From Candidatus Cloacimonadota bacterium (GTDB lineage Bacteria > Muiribacteriota > UBA6191 > JACPRK01): 24,898 nucleotides of DNA. Made by a program: the position numbers and the translations under genes. Of the stretch, positions 19,401-24,898 are shown one piece after another; the stretch's first letter is position 1, and every line of letters begins with the position of its first letter. Below the pieces are notes generated by a model. It searched no databases and was not told the origin of the DNA. It saw nothing but the letters and a program-made list of their open reading frames with translations. The stretch spans positions 1 through 24,898 of the forward strand of contig JAJFLN010000774.1 in the NCBI GenBank assembly GCA_021772705.1, given 5' to 3'.

Positions 19401-22115
19401 ATCGTCGTCGTCACCCTGGGTCAGGGTCCGGCTCGCCACGTTGACCCGGGCCGCATCGTCCATGGCCCGGACCTGCAGTTCCACCGTCGAGACGTCGGTG
19501 ACTGAGTAGTCGACCAGCGACTCGTACAGGCCGCTGCTGTCGTTCTTGACCATGGCCAGCCAGGGGGAGGAGTCGATCCGGTACTGGACCGCCAGGATGG
19601 TCCTGCCGCTGCTGGGGGTGACCGTCGCCTTGATTCTAGGTCTTCCGGAAGCAGACGCCGGCGGATTCGACAGCGTCACCGTGGGAGCCGAGCCGGCGGG
19701 CTGGTTCGCCAGCGCCACATCGGAAGCCAGGTCCCAGTTCTGAGGACCGTCGTTGATGCTCCCGGCCCGGATCAGCAGACGCCAGGTTCCGGCCCAGTCG
19801 TTGGCGGCGGTCACCTCCGTTCGCGTCAGGGAGACCCGCTCCACGTTGTCCACGAAGTTGTTTGCTCGGATGGCGGGAGTGGTGGGATTGGCCGGGTCCA
19901 GGCTCCAGGGCTTCCAGACCTTGCCATCGGGCCCGATCAACCTCAGGTCCAGGTCGTTCACCAGGGCGGGCCCCGCCACCGGGCTACCGCGAGGATCCGT
20001 CCAGACCAGGGTGAAGCTCAACTCCTTCCTGGCATCCTCGATGGTGAAGGTCGCGGTCGTCGTCTCGCCCGTGGAGCTGAAGGAGCCGGCCAGGGTCATC
20101 TTCGTGTTCGGGCTGGTGAGCTCCGCCCGGGCCACGGCCAGCATGCGCTGGACGTCCAGCAAGCCGTGGCCTGTGGAGTAGTCCGGTCCCCTGTTGGCGT
20201 GGGGAGACTCCTGCAGGTCGTGGGTGCTGTTGATGGCGATTGCCTTCACCCGGGACGAACGAGGCGTTCCCCCTCCGAGATTGGAGTGCAGCTCGTAGAA
20301 GAGGGCCAGCTGACCCGCCGCCAGGGGAGTCGACATCGATGTTCCACTGCGTATCTCGTAGCCGCCGTTTTCAGCGACGGAGAATAGGTTCTGACCGTTG
20401 GCCACCAGATCGGGCTTCACCCGGCCGTCATCCACCGGTCCCCAGCTGGTGAACTCCGTGATCGACTCGTCATCCCTCACGGCGCCGACGGTGATGATGT
20501 TCTTGGCGCAAGCCTGGTCCTCCATGGTGTCGTAGAAGTCTCCCTCCACCTTGATGCCGTCGTGCTCACTGTCGCTCTTACCGTCGTTCCGGTCGTTGCC
20601 AGCCGACTTCGTGACAGACATCTCTGTGTCGATCACCATCTGGTCCCAGTCCTGCGCGAAGCCCGAGTAGAGACCGAAGAGAGCGTGATCCCCGGAGTCG
20701 ATGTGAGCCGCGGCGCTGCAGCTTTCACTGGAGCCTCCGCTGGGGCATTCCCATCCGATCACGTGGCCCCAGGAGTTGCTCGAAATGACGATGCCGAGTG
20801 AGTCGGCGGCGTGCCGCATCTCCAGCACCGGGTCGCCATCGAACCCGTAGGCAAGGATCGCCGCTCCCGGCGCCTGCCCCTTGGCCCGGGCCGATCCCAG
20901 GCCCGAGCCGGCGATCGTTCCAGCAACGTGAGTCGCGTGGCCGTCCACGTCACCCTCTTCCATGTTCGTCACCCGGCCGCCAAAGTCGGGATGGGTCGCC
21001 TCCACCTCTCCCCCATCCCAGATACCGACTTTCACGCCCGTACCATCGACGTTGAAGGGCGACTCGGCAGCGGCTCGAACATTGCCTCTGTCTCCACCGG
21101 TCACGTTCGTCGTGGCTCTGGGTGGCTCGGCCTCTTCCAGGTAGAGAACGGTATCGAGGCTCGCAACCCGGTGCACGGAGCCCATGGGAAGGCTGGCCTT
21201 CAACCAACCGGCCACGCTAGCGGGAGACTCATGAAGCTCAACTCCCAGAGCGCTCAGCTCCGGCACAGCCCGTCCCAACTCCACACCCCGGTGAAGGGCC
21301 AGGCGAACGTCCAGGACCTCCCCGTGGCGGGCGTGAGGCGAAGGCGTCCCAGACGCCAATCCACTCGGCAGCTTGTCCGCCGGGAACAGGTTTCCGATGG
21401 CCCGGACGGATCTCAGATCCCCTAGGGACTCCAGAGACTCCCTGGGTACCCTGGCCAGGAAAGCGCGATTGGGGACGAAGCCGGCAAGCTCAACTCCCAG
21501 ACGCTCCAGTTCGATCCGGTCAGCCTCCGTCAGGGGACCGTGGAACTGGACGATCAGGTGAGCTGAAGGCCCGTCGATGGACACCGGCGCGCCGGGCAGC
21601 AGCTCGAACAGACCGGAGCGGAGCCGCAACAGGGGCTCATCGGGGCCGGCCACGCCGGCTACCCCAACCGCTCCCAAGGCTGACGGAGACCGTCTTTTCC
21701 TTTGCAGGCTCGGTACTGGGGGACCGGAGACCAGCCGGGAACGGGCAGGCCGGGGCGCCGCCGGAACGCCCAGACTCGAGACGGAAGGAAAGAGGGGCCG
21801 GACTGGCGGAGCCTCCGGAGGAGTGGCCACGGGAGGAGATGCAACGTGGGCCGGCTGCGTGGCCGGGCTCGACGGGACTCCCGGTGCTGCGTCAGTCGGG
21901 ATCGCCACACTCTCGGCCGGAGACGGCGGATTCGGAGCCTCCCGAGCGGTCAAGTGGACCGAGTCCCCCCTCCGGGATATGGGGGGAGCAGAGATCGGAT
22001 CGTAGCTCCAGAGGAGACAGGTCAGACCGGCCAGGCCCAGCACGAGCCAGAATCGGCGACCCAATCGGGGGGCATTCTCCACCCCGGAGTCTGTATCCGC
22101 CTTGCTCAGCGCCAC
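10398..22115 (-). CDS. Giant subtilisin-like (S8, Kp43-type) protease with tandem Ig-like repeats
   Basis: This predicted 3905-residue envelope or extracellular protein has a single membrane segment at about 22-37 and a Pro/Ala-rich linker to about 155. A prodomain-like region (about 160-340) precedes a subtilase domain (about 350-660). Its triad is Asp367 (GIWDGG), His393 (GHATHVAGT) and Ser593 (GTSMSTPLAAG), with oxyanion Asn507. A jelly-roll domain at 668-803 (TLVWTDPRGSPVAGPALVND) matches Kp43-type proteases. Then come an Ig-like domain (~810-900), a PPC-like domain (~905-1030), PKD (~1034-1112), a second PPC-like domain (~1115-1236), CARDB (~1237-1350) and PKD-like (~1358-1446). About 18 Ig-like repeats follow (~1449-3538), then two PKD-like domains and an unrecognised C-terminal domain. 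The start is GTG at 22115 with AGGAG only two bases upstream. No sorting motif or autotransporter barrel was recognised, so final location is uncertain. Confidence 0.92.
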   Translation of the reverse strand: MALSKADTDSGVENAPRLGRRFWLVLGLAGLTCLLWSYDPISAPPISRRGDSVHLTAREAPNPPSPAESVAIPTDAAPGVPSSPATQPAHVASPPVATPPEAPPVRPLFPSVSSLGVPAAPRPARSRLVSGPPVPSLQRKRRSPSALGAVGVAGVAGPDEPLLRLRSGLFELLPGAPVSIDGPSAHLIVQFHGPLTEADRIELERLGVELAGFVPNRAFLARVPRESLESLGDLRSVRAIGNLFPADKLPSGLASGTPSPHARHGEVLDVRLALHRGVELGRAVPELSALGVELHESPASVAGWLKASLPMGSVHRVASLDTVLYLEEAEPPRATTNVTGGDRGNVRAAAESPFNVDGTGVKVGIWDGGEVEATHPDFGGRVTNMEEGDVDGHATHVAGTIAGSGLGSARAKGQAPGAAILAYGFDGDPVLEMRHAADSLGIVISSNSWGHVIGWECPSGGSSESCSAAAHIDSGDHALFGLYSGFAQDWDQMVIDTEMSVTKSAGNDRNDGKSDSEHDGIKVEGDFYDTMEDQACAKNIITVGAVRDDESITEFTSWGPVDDGRVKPDLVANGQNLFSVAENGGYEIRSGTSMSTPLAAGQLALFYELHSNLGGGTPRSSRVKAIAINSTHDLQESPHANRGPDYSTGHGLLDVQRMLAVARAELTSPNTKMTLAGSFSSTGETTTATFTIEDARKELSFTLVWTDPRGSPVAGPALVNDLDLRLIGPDGKVWKPWSLDPANPTTPAIRANNFVDNVERVSLTRTEVTAANDWAGTWRLLIRAGSINDGPQNWDLASDVALANQPAGSAPTVTLSNPPASASGRPRIKATVTPSSGRTILAVQYRIDSSPWLAMVKNDSSGLYESLVDYSVTDVSTVELQVRAMDDAARVNVASRTLTQGDDDDHPNSAGSTGSDDTIIVGGAAAQGVIDPGGASPECCDFFRVNLTAGTAYTLEVIPADGFVPELTLFDTDGSTPLAQTTASADVPGSPSARIIGHAVATTDTYFVKIREWPVDSPALDRYEYSIAVFETGVFPRISASTTNGAADLSVTFTNHTAGEVTSYSWDFGDSTTSTVTTPTHSYTKPGVYSARVTAIATAGSVQSNAIEITVTGDDHPSTTGSTVDPDDTIIADGAVVRARFDLDGDVDFFRIPTNDGDNYVIDVIAPDEVNTELQFQDTDGGELETNVDPSPQWARSSALITGPLSGSGVRFIRVQGLFSGSGPKYYKLRVRSLTVVPNLKVTDISIPAAKPTSQLVDFTVTVSNPSSIAVTEAFTVALFSSNNSTIEFNDTFLREATLSGLASGATTVVKIPAFFGSTGSRNIWAVVDRGRLIPESDESDNSRLESSINPTSSGRPPRVDAGPERSVTINTSVALTASATDPDGDSITYDWTQLSGPASPAITNDDSASASVTLTATGRYRFLVTATDSDSRTATAPQDVFVFETTEADLDVLTVTAGTASVNKSQTNIGVTFTARNRGSRIAFVNIASLTFLQGATDVTSFYTVSPVSEGSSFLQTGTTATYSFLVNVSPSAPSGSTNIHGKLIGTDAETGSVVSTDTADAPFVWNVLAPAEFTLGTPTLPSTITRGQAFTVTVPVTNTGDNSASSISSSLGFSGSGLNVSPRSNPTSLAAGASGNFIFDITSEAGASTGSRTVSFSIDGTDDNSSGAINASDSSLATVTVQTAPQLSITGLSASRTLVSVGQVTTVTVTVQNDGGASIDFTAQDLVLSGTGFGVPSLFESKTLAGGGSTTTFAFSLTANSAGTVTVTGATFTATDANTAGAVPVVSNASSSVAIEAQDPASLDITGITVSRTPISTGQTVLATVTIRNDGGADVAITGQSLVLSNGALSAPSTTVVTTVTAGGGTGEFTFSVTGVSSGTTRIESATFTATDVASQLPAPVESNLVTGPDVVVQSVPSLKIITFESDSGTTLTVGQSVTVEVHLRNDGETGVSLSGGQILDDSGATNIASSGLSNQSLAGGAELEISATLTAVSAGVSSLTSFTVTAVSDNDGSSLEIASNLASPLALTVQEPASLELTSLLTERTRLTVGQTITATATVQNNGGATASFSAEQLVLTSSSVTVGSLSLVRSLSGGGATTSFEFILTGSGAGSSSLTSAVFTVTDGNTGDSLILAGNTASPVALTVDTDPILKIDAITPAQLRVTLGQTFGATLRLKNDGGASINLSNPSLVFSDGGLTAPSLTVNRLLGGGGVTTDFEFTVTAVSAGTTTISSATVAAADANSGGSVEIDSNSASPPAIVVDEPAVLKIVGLSAAREVISIGQSIQGTVTVRNDGGATVEFTSGLAVLSTGNVSASALNFGASSLGAGSTTTVQVTLTGVSSGPASLTSATFSATDANSLETVAVQSNLAPAVNILVQSRPSMSLETIAANPDRVTAGQSLTTTLTLRNSGAAPARLTSVALVFQGGNLIATPSTSVVDVAGGTDALVTFTVGGVGSGTSSITSAVLSGVDLNSSVPIGLTANNAAAVPVTVESPPGFKILAITADQPAISIGQSMSVTLTVGNDGGDGVNISQEQLVLIGSSLTANTLTDSVSLASGGDQAAFTFTVTGQSSGQTTIASGIFSATNAVSGLPIGLVANQASPVTLSVLGPPVLKIISLAASRSVISVGQSFTVTLQVRNDGEAAIQFSAESLTLPSELSGGSRTDSVLLPGGGAVTSFQMTVTGADSGSATISTATFSAVDVGNGNSVGVSSNLATPLSITVQTPPSLELRSLVASSTTIGEADQLTASTTVRNNGQATANFHSAGLIFSNDKLSASTLLQTLQLPGGGLEATFDFTVSAVSVGSSQILSAQFDVRDGNSLLPLALASNSSSAVDITVEAVPLLKILAITPDRTEITQGQSISVALSVRNDGSAAADVTGERLVVSGSALTIPDLSLNFSVPPSGGVTTVVFDVTGASTGTTTISSATLDAVNADTSDGVEIVANLATPVTVQVQSAPVLTLTSLAANPQEVSVGRPLTGKVTVANSGGASARIESLQLLLSGSTVTALVVTPSQVIPGGGTGVVDVPMLAIAAGVTQLTSAVASAVDVNNGASLESIPSTAGVFDVTVRTPPRLELVSFESERTEASVGQTFGVTAVIRNTGQDAARITSAVIVVQGPGLSLPAFSGPLSVAPSNGTTRVQLLASVASAGPVTLTSVVLDSVSAVDGSTVPLAANLASSVTLDLSVPPSLRLAALETPRTTVTVGQHFSVMARVEHREGAPVRLQEARLIFNTSRLMITAAPLSGTIRSGAATAVVTFTALARGSAGRTLITSAGFSAFDDNTGSPAPLLQNLAGALAIDIQTPPLLELREFRTERLFPNTDQSFRVTATVKNAGMATAVVTSAQLVSSGASLLTTPPALEFRIEGLSTGEITFQVQPESEGRIEITSLALAGTDANSQAAVGLTRNLASTLVLEASIAPNLEVVQFTVPSGVVTLGDTVPVQLTLRNTGTEIARVQAVTLGYSPTLVEVSPLQAPLDVRGAGAPSTLISLQARTVASGTVSFNNVTLTLADRERPTTSSIRFDLLPAVTMQVLPPNRPPTARIAGPAQVWITDGVTGRVSLDGTGSTDPNGDPLTYLWSILSGTGAGVLKPVDGRTEISFVAPAQVQVRLRVRDDRLATGSATSTLDVLPNSSPSVEISTDRVRVLRGRTVSLTAVSTDGDGDTLAHDWRVISGPALSLTTSGTSVSFAPAVTGTVHLSLTASDGKGGISTDLVRVDVSELQSWTVRLVRGFNLVSPPIRLLDDAAAPLTARGLLRAVSAVFLVYSGAGPDGRSRFNTLFPQAGHDAALTRGSAQILFSRRTADITLSGDAWPPGLPVRRFLPGIHLIGVAVGGGGPADSEDLRGIIGGSYVGRVVEEGSGRGVFRHYVPGLTPAFTLETGRGYLLNSPITQDVVIPGP
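10401..10936 (-). other. C-terminal domain of the giant subtilase, family unrecognised
   Basis: Residues about 3728-3905 follow the last PKD-like domain. The segment opens with WTVRLVRGFNLVSPP, the NLVS motif seen at the start of C-terminal modules in some secreted multi-domain proteins. It continues with a mixed, Gly-rich beta pattern and ends TQDVVIPGP. It has no Cys pair, LPXTG or aromatic C-terminal residue typical of an outer-membrane barrel. It could be a secretion or anchoring module, but nothing in the sequence proves this. Confidence 0.5.
11500..17775 (-). repeat. About 18 tandem ~115-residue Ig-like repeats (coding)
   Basis: Sixteen clear repeats span about 11505-17065, and two more divergent ones extend to about 17775. 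The period is roughly 345-350 bases. Each begins P-x-L-x-I/L, then about 15 residues later reaches a (V/L)GQ followed by V-x-V-(R/Q)NDGG-A. A (L)xGGG-x-T-x-F-x-F-T-V-T segment, then S-A-x-F-x-A-x-DxN and SN-x-A-(S/T)P complete the unit before the next V-Q-x-P. The pattern fits CARDB-like beta-sandwich domains. The central repeats are closest to the consensus, while those towards the C-terminus (about 11500-12900) drift. DNA copies are diverged, so the amplification is old. Confidence 0.9.
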
Positions 22116-22299
22116 AGCTCCTGACAGGATGCCCCGATCGGTGCATCGGATACCCGTCCCGGAGCCGGCTCTCGACCAGCAGTGTTTCTAATCACAGCGG
22201 CTCCCTCCTCCCGGATTCCCGGCAGCATCAGTCCATCGGTCCTCGAGGCCCTTCTATAGTGAGTTATCTCACCACTATTGACAATGGCAACTCATGCAA
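22116..22299 (-). promoter_or_regulatory. Upstream region of the giant gene with candidate promoter and dyad
   Basis: On the minus strand TTGTCA (22284-22279) and CACTAT (22261-22256) are separated by 17 bases. The -35 matches the sigma-70 consensus at 5 of 6 positions and the -10 at only 3 of 6. An alternative -10, TATAGA (22258-22253), is spaced 20 bases away. A dyad overlaps the spacer: GTGAG (22259-22263) with CTCAC (22268-22272), and an outer ATAGT (22256-22260) with ACTAT (22274-22278). Local AT content is higher than the surroundings. This is a plausible promoter/operator for the subtilase gene about 140 bases downstream. The rest of the gap shows no gene. Confidence 0.35.
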
Positions 22300-22318
22300 G
22301 AAAGCCTCCAGGGCTCTC
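22300..22318 (-). terminator. Terminator-like hairpin after the SpoIID-fusion gene
   Basis: On the minus strand, immediately after the stop codon, GAGAGCC (22318-22312), loop CTGGA and GGCTTTC (22306-22300) form a 7-bp stem including one G-T pair. Only a short T-rich TTCTTG follows, so it is a weak intrinsic terminator at best. With the candidate promoter downstream, it suggests that the giant gene is transcribed separately. Confidence 0.35.
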
Positions 22319-24517
22319 TCACCTGCTGCGGACGGGAGCTGCCAGACCGCCGGGCGGCCTCTGGTTCGGCACCAGATCGGCCCCGGGAAAGTAGTGTTTC
22401 AGTATCTCGTGGTGGTCCTTGCCCTCCCGGGCGAGCCTGGCCGCACCGGTTTGGCACATTCCCGCCAGGTGCCCTCGGCCTCGGCCCTGGAGCCGGAAAT
22501 CGCCCCCGTCACCGTCGCTGCCAGACGGAACCAGGCGGAATCTGTATCCCCGGATTGGCCAGCGTCCCAGGGACTGCCGAAGAGCCCGGTGGACTCGGGC
22601 CAGGCTCTGCGTCCGAGGCGCTCTTCCCCCGATCCATGCTTCGAATCCGGTCACCACGGCATGGGGATCGGGACCGCTCGGGATGACTCTCAGACCGTAG
22701 GAATTTGCCTCCAGATCCGCACTCTCCACGGTCGTTCCCAGAACTGCCTCGAGCAAGGTCTTCTTCTCTATCGTGGCAACCCAGTCCCCCTCCGATTCCT
22801 CGGCGCAACGGGAGTCCACTCCGGCCCTGAAGGGTCCCGCTGCCCCGGGCCAGAGGTCTTCCGGGTCCGCCAGATACCCGCCGCAGAATGGGTGAAAGTA
22901 GGCAGGAACGGTCCTCCCGTCCCGGCTGAGATACCCGGTCCCGGTGGAGCTGCCCAGTTCGGAGAAGCGAGCCAGCCGGGCTGACAGAGTTTTGAAACCG
23001 GCGCCATCCTCGACGCCAGTCCCCGACAAGAGCTGGCAATGGGTCGTGTCGCAGAGATCGGCCCCTTCGACTCTGTGCCTTCCCCGGGAGGCCAGTATGT
23101 AGCTGTTGCAGACCACGATCTGCGCTCTCAACGCCTCCAACGGCGCCCCGGGAGAGTGCTCCGCCAGCGCCGCCATGGCCGCCGCCAGGCCGGGAGTCGT
23201 CTCGAGGCGTACTCGCAGTCCCTTCGACCCTGCCGTGACACTCAACCGGCCTTCCACGACTCTCGGACGCAGCCCGAAGGGAGAGAGCATCAGTCGAAGC
23301 GGCAGGGTGGAGAACCGGGAGCCGAGTTTTGAAACCGCCGTTCCGCCCGAAAGCTCGAGCTGCCCGTCCCCCCTCCAGGTCAGCTTCATCGACGACCCGG
23401 CCAGGTCCAGGTCGAAGGAACCCGCGGCGCCGTCTATACGGCCCTGACCGCCGGCGGGAGCCCGGATCTCCAATGCCCGAAGTGGAGTGAGGGAGAAGAG
23501 CAGAATCCGCACGGGCCGCCGCAGCCCGGGATCTCCACGACCACTCCCGGAGCCGGGAGAACCGAAGCAGGTTCGCCAGATCCGGCCCGCCAGCTCCGCC
23601 GCATCGGAACCGGTACCCCTGTCCAGGCGGAGGAGTAGGGCCACGGGAGAGGCTCCTCCGTCGGCGGACAGGAAGACCCGGCCCAGGGTGCCTCCACGGC
23701 CAGAGTCCGCCGGCACCGTCCCCGTCTTGCCCAGCAGACCAGGCACTCCGGCCCGCCGAGCCGTCCCGGAACTGACAGCCATGGACAACCCTCGTCGCAC
23801 CGCCGATGCTGCCTTGGGACTCCAGGCCACCCGCCTCAAGAGCACTGGCGATTGTCGATCCAGGCGGTACAGATAGCCGCCATTGACCGTCGTCATCAGG
23901 GCGGCGAACAGCTCCCTTTCATCGCTGCGAATGGACCGCCCGTGACCCGCGAACTCGGCTCCCACTTCCTCGGAAGTCATGGTGGAGATTCGTCCATGAT
24001 CCAGCTGGAACCGAAGGAGATCCAGATCCCTCAGAAAGACCGCGGGCTCGACCAACGCGGCCAGCTCGGCAGCACCTCGTTGACAGGATTGTGACAGGGC
24101 CTGAGAGAACCGCAGAATTCCGTGTCCCCTGTGGTCCCAGCAAGCCTGCTCCGAACCTGCCTCCGGAGAGCTGGGAAGACAGGTGAAGAGACGCTTCAGC
24201 GTCTCCGGGTGATCGGCAGCCACCCGGAGAAAGAGGAACGGCTTGAGCAGCGATCCGGGCAGTGAGACCGCCGGGCCTGCTCCCGCTTCATGGCCAGCTC
24301 CCTCCTGGCCAAGACTCGAGTCGGCCAGCAGCCGTCCTGTCCTGAGGTTGGCCAGCATCACCCGTCCTGGCGGCAGAGACTCCCGGGTCAGAAAGCGTCG
24401 CAGGTCCCCAGCCGCCGCCCCCGCCCGTTTGGTTGATTCCCTCGCCTGGCCGTCGCCAAGTACGGCAGTCAAGACGAGGAGGCAAAGGGCTGTCTTCCGC
24501 CTCCAGTTCCAAGTCAT
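22319..24517 (-). CDS. Transpeptidase-like and SpoIID/LytB-domain fusion protein
   Basis: This exported cell-wall protein has 732 residues counted from the ATG at 24517, with a signal peptide at about 6-25. The N-terminal region (~35-320) resembles a penicillin-binding transpeptidase: SLLK at 89-92 fits SxxK and KTGT at 264-267 fits the third motif. The second motif reads SCQ (144-146) where SxN is expected. The C-terminal region (~335-718) is SpoIID-like. It has Glu453 eight residues before the conserved LEALRAQ, matching the catalytic Glu of SpoIID lytic transglycosylases, then DLCDTTHC at 487-494, FCGGYLADPEDLWPG near 544-558 and GRGRGHLAGMCQTGA near 679-693. SpoIID enzymes cut glycan strands lacking peptides. 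An in-frame GTG at 24523 is an alternative start, and neither has a clear ribosome site. The giant subtilase follows 203 bases downstream on the same strand. Confidence 0.88.
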   Translation of the reverse strand: MTWNWRRKTALCLLVLTAVLGDGQARESTKRAGAAAGDLRRFLTRESLPPGRVMLANLRTGRLLADSSLGQEGAGHEAGAGPAVSLPGSLLKPFLFLRVAADHPETLKRLFTCLPSSPEAGSEQACWDHRGHGILRFSQALSQSCQRGAAELAALVEPAVFLRDLDLLRFQLDHGRISTMTSEEVGAEFAGHGRSIRSDERELFAALMTTVNGGYLYRLDRQSPVLLRRVAWSPKAASAVRRGLSMAVSSGTARRAGVPGLLGKTGTVPADSGRGGTLGRVFLSADGGASPVALLLRLDRGTGSDAAELAGRIWRTCFGSPGSGSGRGDPGLRRPVRILLFSLTPLRALEIRAPAGGQGRIDGAAGSFDLDLAGSSMKLTWRGDGQLELSGGTAVSKLGSRFSTLPLRLMLSPFGLRPRVVEGRLSVTAGSKGLRVRLETTPGLAAAMAALAEHSPGAPLEALRAQIVVCNSYILASRGRHRVEGADLCDTTHCQLLSGTGVEDGAGFKTLSARLARFSELGSSTGTGYLSRDGRTVPAYFHPFCGGYLADPEDLWPGAAGPFRAGVDSRCAEESEGDWVATIEKKTLLEAVLGTTVESADLEANSYGLRVIPSGPDPHAVVTGFEAWIGGRAPRTQSLARVHRALRQSLGRWPIRGYRFRLVPSGSDGDGGDFRLQGRGRGHLAGMCQTGAARLAREGKDHHEILKHYFPGADLVPNQRPPGGLAAPVRSR

Positions 24518-24814
24518 GGCCACAGGCTAGCACCGGCGCCAGGATCTGGTGAAACCGGGTAGACGACTCGATTGGCCGTGGCTTATCCTGGCCAGGGATA
24601 CGGCATCCCCGTCGTAAGGACCCTGTGGAAGGAATGTTTGAAAACGAGGGCTCTGCTCTCGAACTCCCGCCAGGGGCCAATGGCCCCAGGACCCGGATTA
24701 ACAGGTCGAGCTCTCATATGTCATTCAAGTGTTCATCAGCACTCTCAGTCCACCAGTCCAATTGGGGGTTTGGGGGAGCTGGCTCCCCCAGCGGGGTGTG
24801 GGGCAGAGCCCCAC
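24518..24814. other. Non-coding region upstream of the SpoIID-fusion gene, with hairpins
   Basis: No supported gene lies here. Three structures stand out. TATCCTGG/CCAGGGATA (24584-24600) is a near-perfect palindrome. GGGGCC-AAT-GGCCCC (24673-24687) is a hairpin. A pair of strong hairpins follows: TGGGGGAGC with GCTCCCCCA (24771-24790) and GTGGGGC-AGA-GCCCCAC (24798-24814). The promoter of the leftward gene should be in this region, but I see no convincing -35/-10 pair. Short open frames on the plus strand here lack ribosome sites and look like chance. Confidence 0.5.
24771..24814. repeat. Double GC hairpin of intergenic-repeat type
   Basis: Two perfect stems sit eight bases apart: 9 bp with a 2-base apex (24771-24790), and 7 bp with an AGA loop (24798-24814). 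They are followed by a run of A residues on the plus strand. The GGGGCTCTGCCCCAC-type core (minus strand) resembles short dispersed repeats or rho-independent terminators. On the minus strand the T-run precedes the stem, so it is not a classic terminator in either direction. Confidence 0.5.
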
Positions 24815-24898
24815 AAAAACAAAATAACTATTATATAACCGGCAACGACCCAAAAGAACCAAACGAAGGACTTTAAAAAAAATATTAAAAAAACCCGA
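24815..24898. other. A-rich tail at the right edge of the window
   Basis: Composition changes abruptly after the last hairpin. The final 84 bases are rich in A, including runs of eight and seven A residues near the end, in a window that is otherwise strongly GC-rich. No gene or clear promoter is visible. It could be an AT-rich regulatory or intergenic stretch, the edge of a foreign segment, or an assembly artefact at a contig end. Confidence 0.6.

Noticed and set aside
22278..22306. TTGACA box on the plus strand
   Set aside because: No -10 box is found at a suitable distance and no plus-strand gene follows.
21839..22984. 381-codon plus-strand frame covering the gap between the two minus-strand genes
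   Set aside because: The translation is Pro/Ser/Arg-rich and domainless, and it overlaps the supported ends of both neighbouring genes.
24572..24876. Short plus-strand open frames of 83 and 88 codons near the right edge
   Set aside because: They run through hairpins and the A-rich tail, have no ribosome site and show no recognisable protein features.

Overview
The window is GC-rich DNA from a bacterium with a Gram-negative envelope. It carries a TolC-type outer-membrane channel, a MacA-like adaptor and MacB-like permeases, and genes are tightly packed with GTG and TTG starts alongside ATG. No rRNA, tRNA, CRISPR array, phage gene or insertion sequence was seen. The phylum cannot be fixed from the sequence. 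An Acidobacteriota-like or similar environmental lineage is a reasonable guess (inference only), based on the giant multi-Ig subtilase, the SpoIID-family protein in a Gram-negative setting and the paired MacB permeases.

Layout. Positions 1-116 hold short GAGCTTGTCGA-type repeat elements. A small ferredoxin (117-302, minus) is divergent from an amino-acid biosynthesis cluster on the plus strand: proB (409-1575) and proA (1610-2887) make glutamate-5-semialdehyde for proline, and an ilvE-like branched-chain aminotransferase (2991-3905) follows. Next is a compact efflux/secretion operon: tolC-like (3940-5400), macA-like adaptor (5397-6977), ABC ATPase (6974-7732), and two tandem paralogous FtsX/MacB-type permeases (7927-9159 and 9169-10383). 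The first three genes overlap by 4 bases at each junction. The ATPase-permease junction is different: it holds a tandem duplication of the ATPase 3' end that carries Shine-Dalgarno-like blocks, hairpins and two tiny homologous reading frames.

The right half is on the minus strand. At 22319-24517 is a protein joining a penicillin-binding-like transpeptidase region to a SpoIID/LytB glycan-cleaving domain. Downstream of it, 10398-22115 encodes one predicted 3905-residue protein: N-terminal membrane segment, Pro-rich linker, Kp43-like subtilisin domain with an intact catalytic triad, PKD/PPC/CARDB-type modules, about 18 tandem Ig-like repeats of roughly 115 residues, two more PKD-like domains and an unrecognised C-terminal domain. 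It converges on the second permease, and the two stop codons sit within one inverted repeat.

The last ~85 bases (24815-24898) become strongly A-rich directly after two strong GC hairpins. This looks unlike the rest of the window and may mark an intergenic repeat or a contig-end artefact. The most unusual items are the giant repeat subtilase, the transpeptidase-SpoIID fusion and the duplicated mini-ORF/hairpin module inside the transporter operon.
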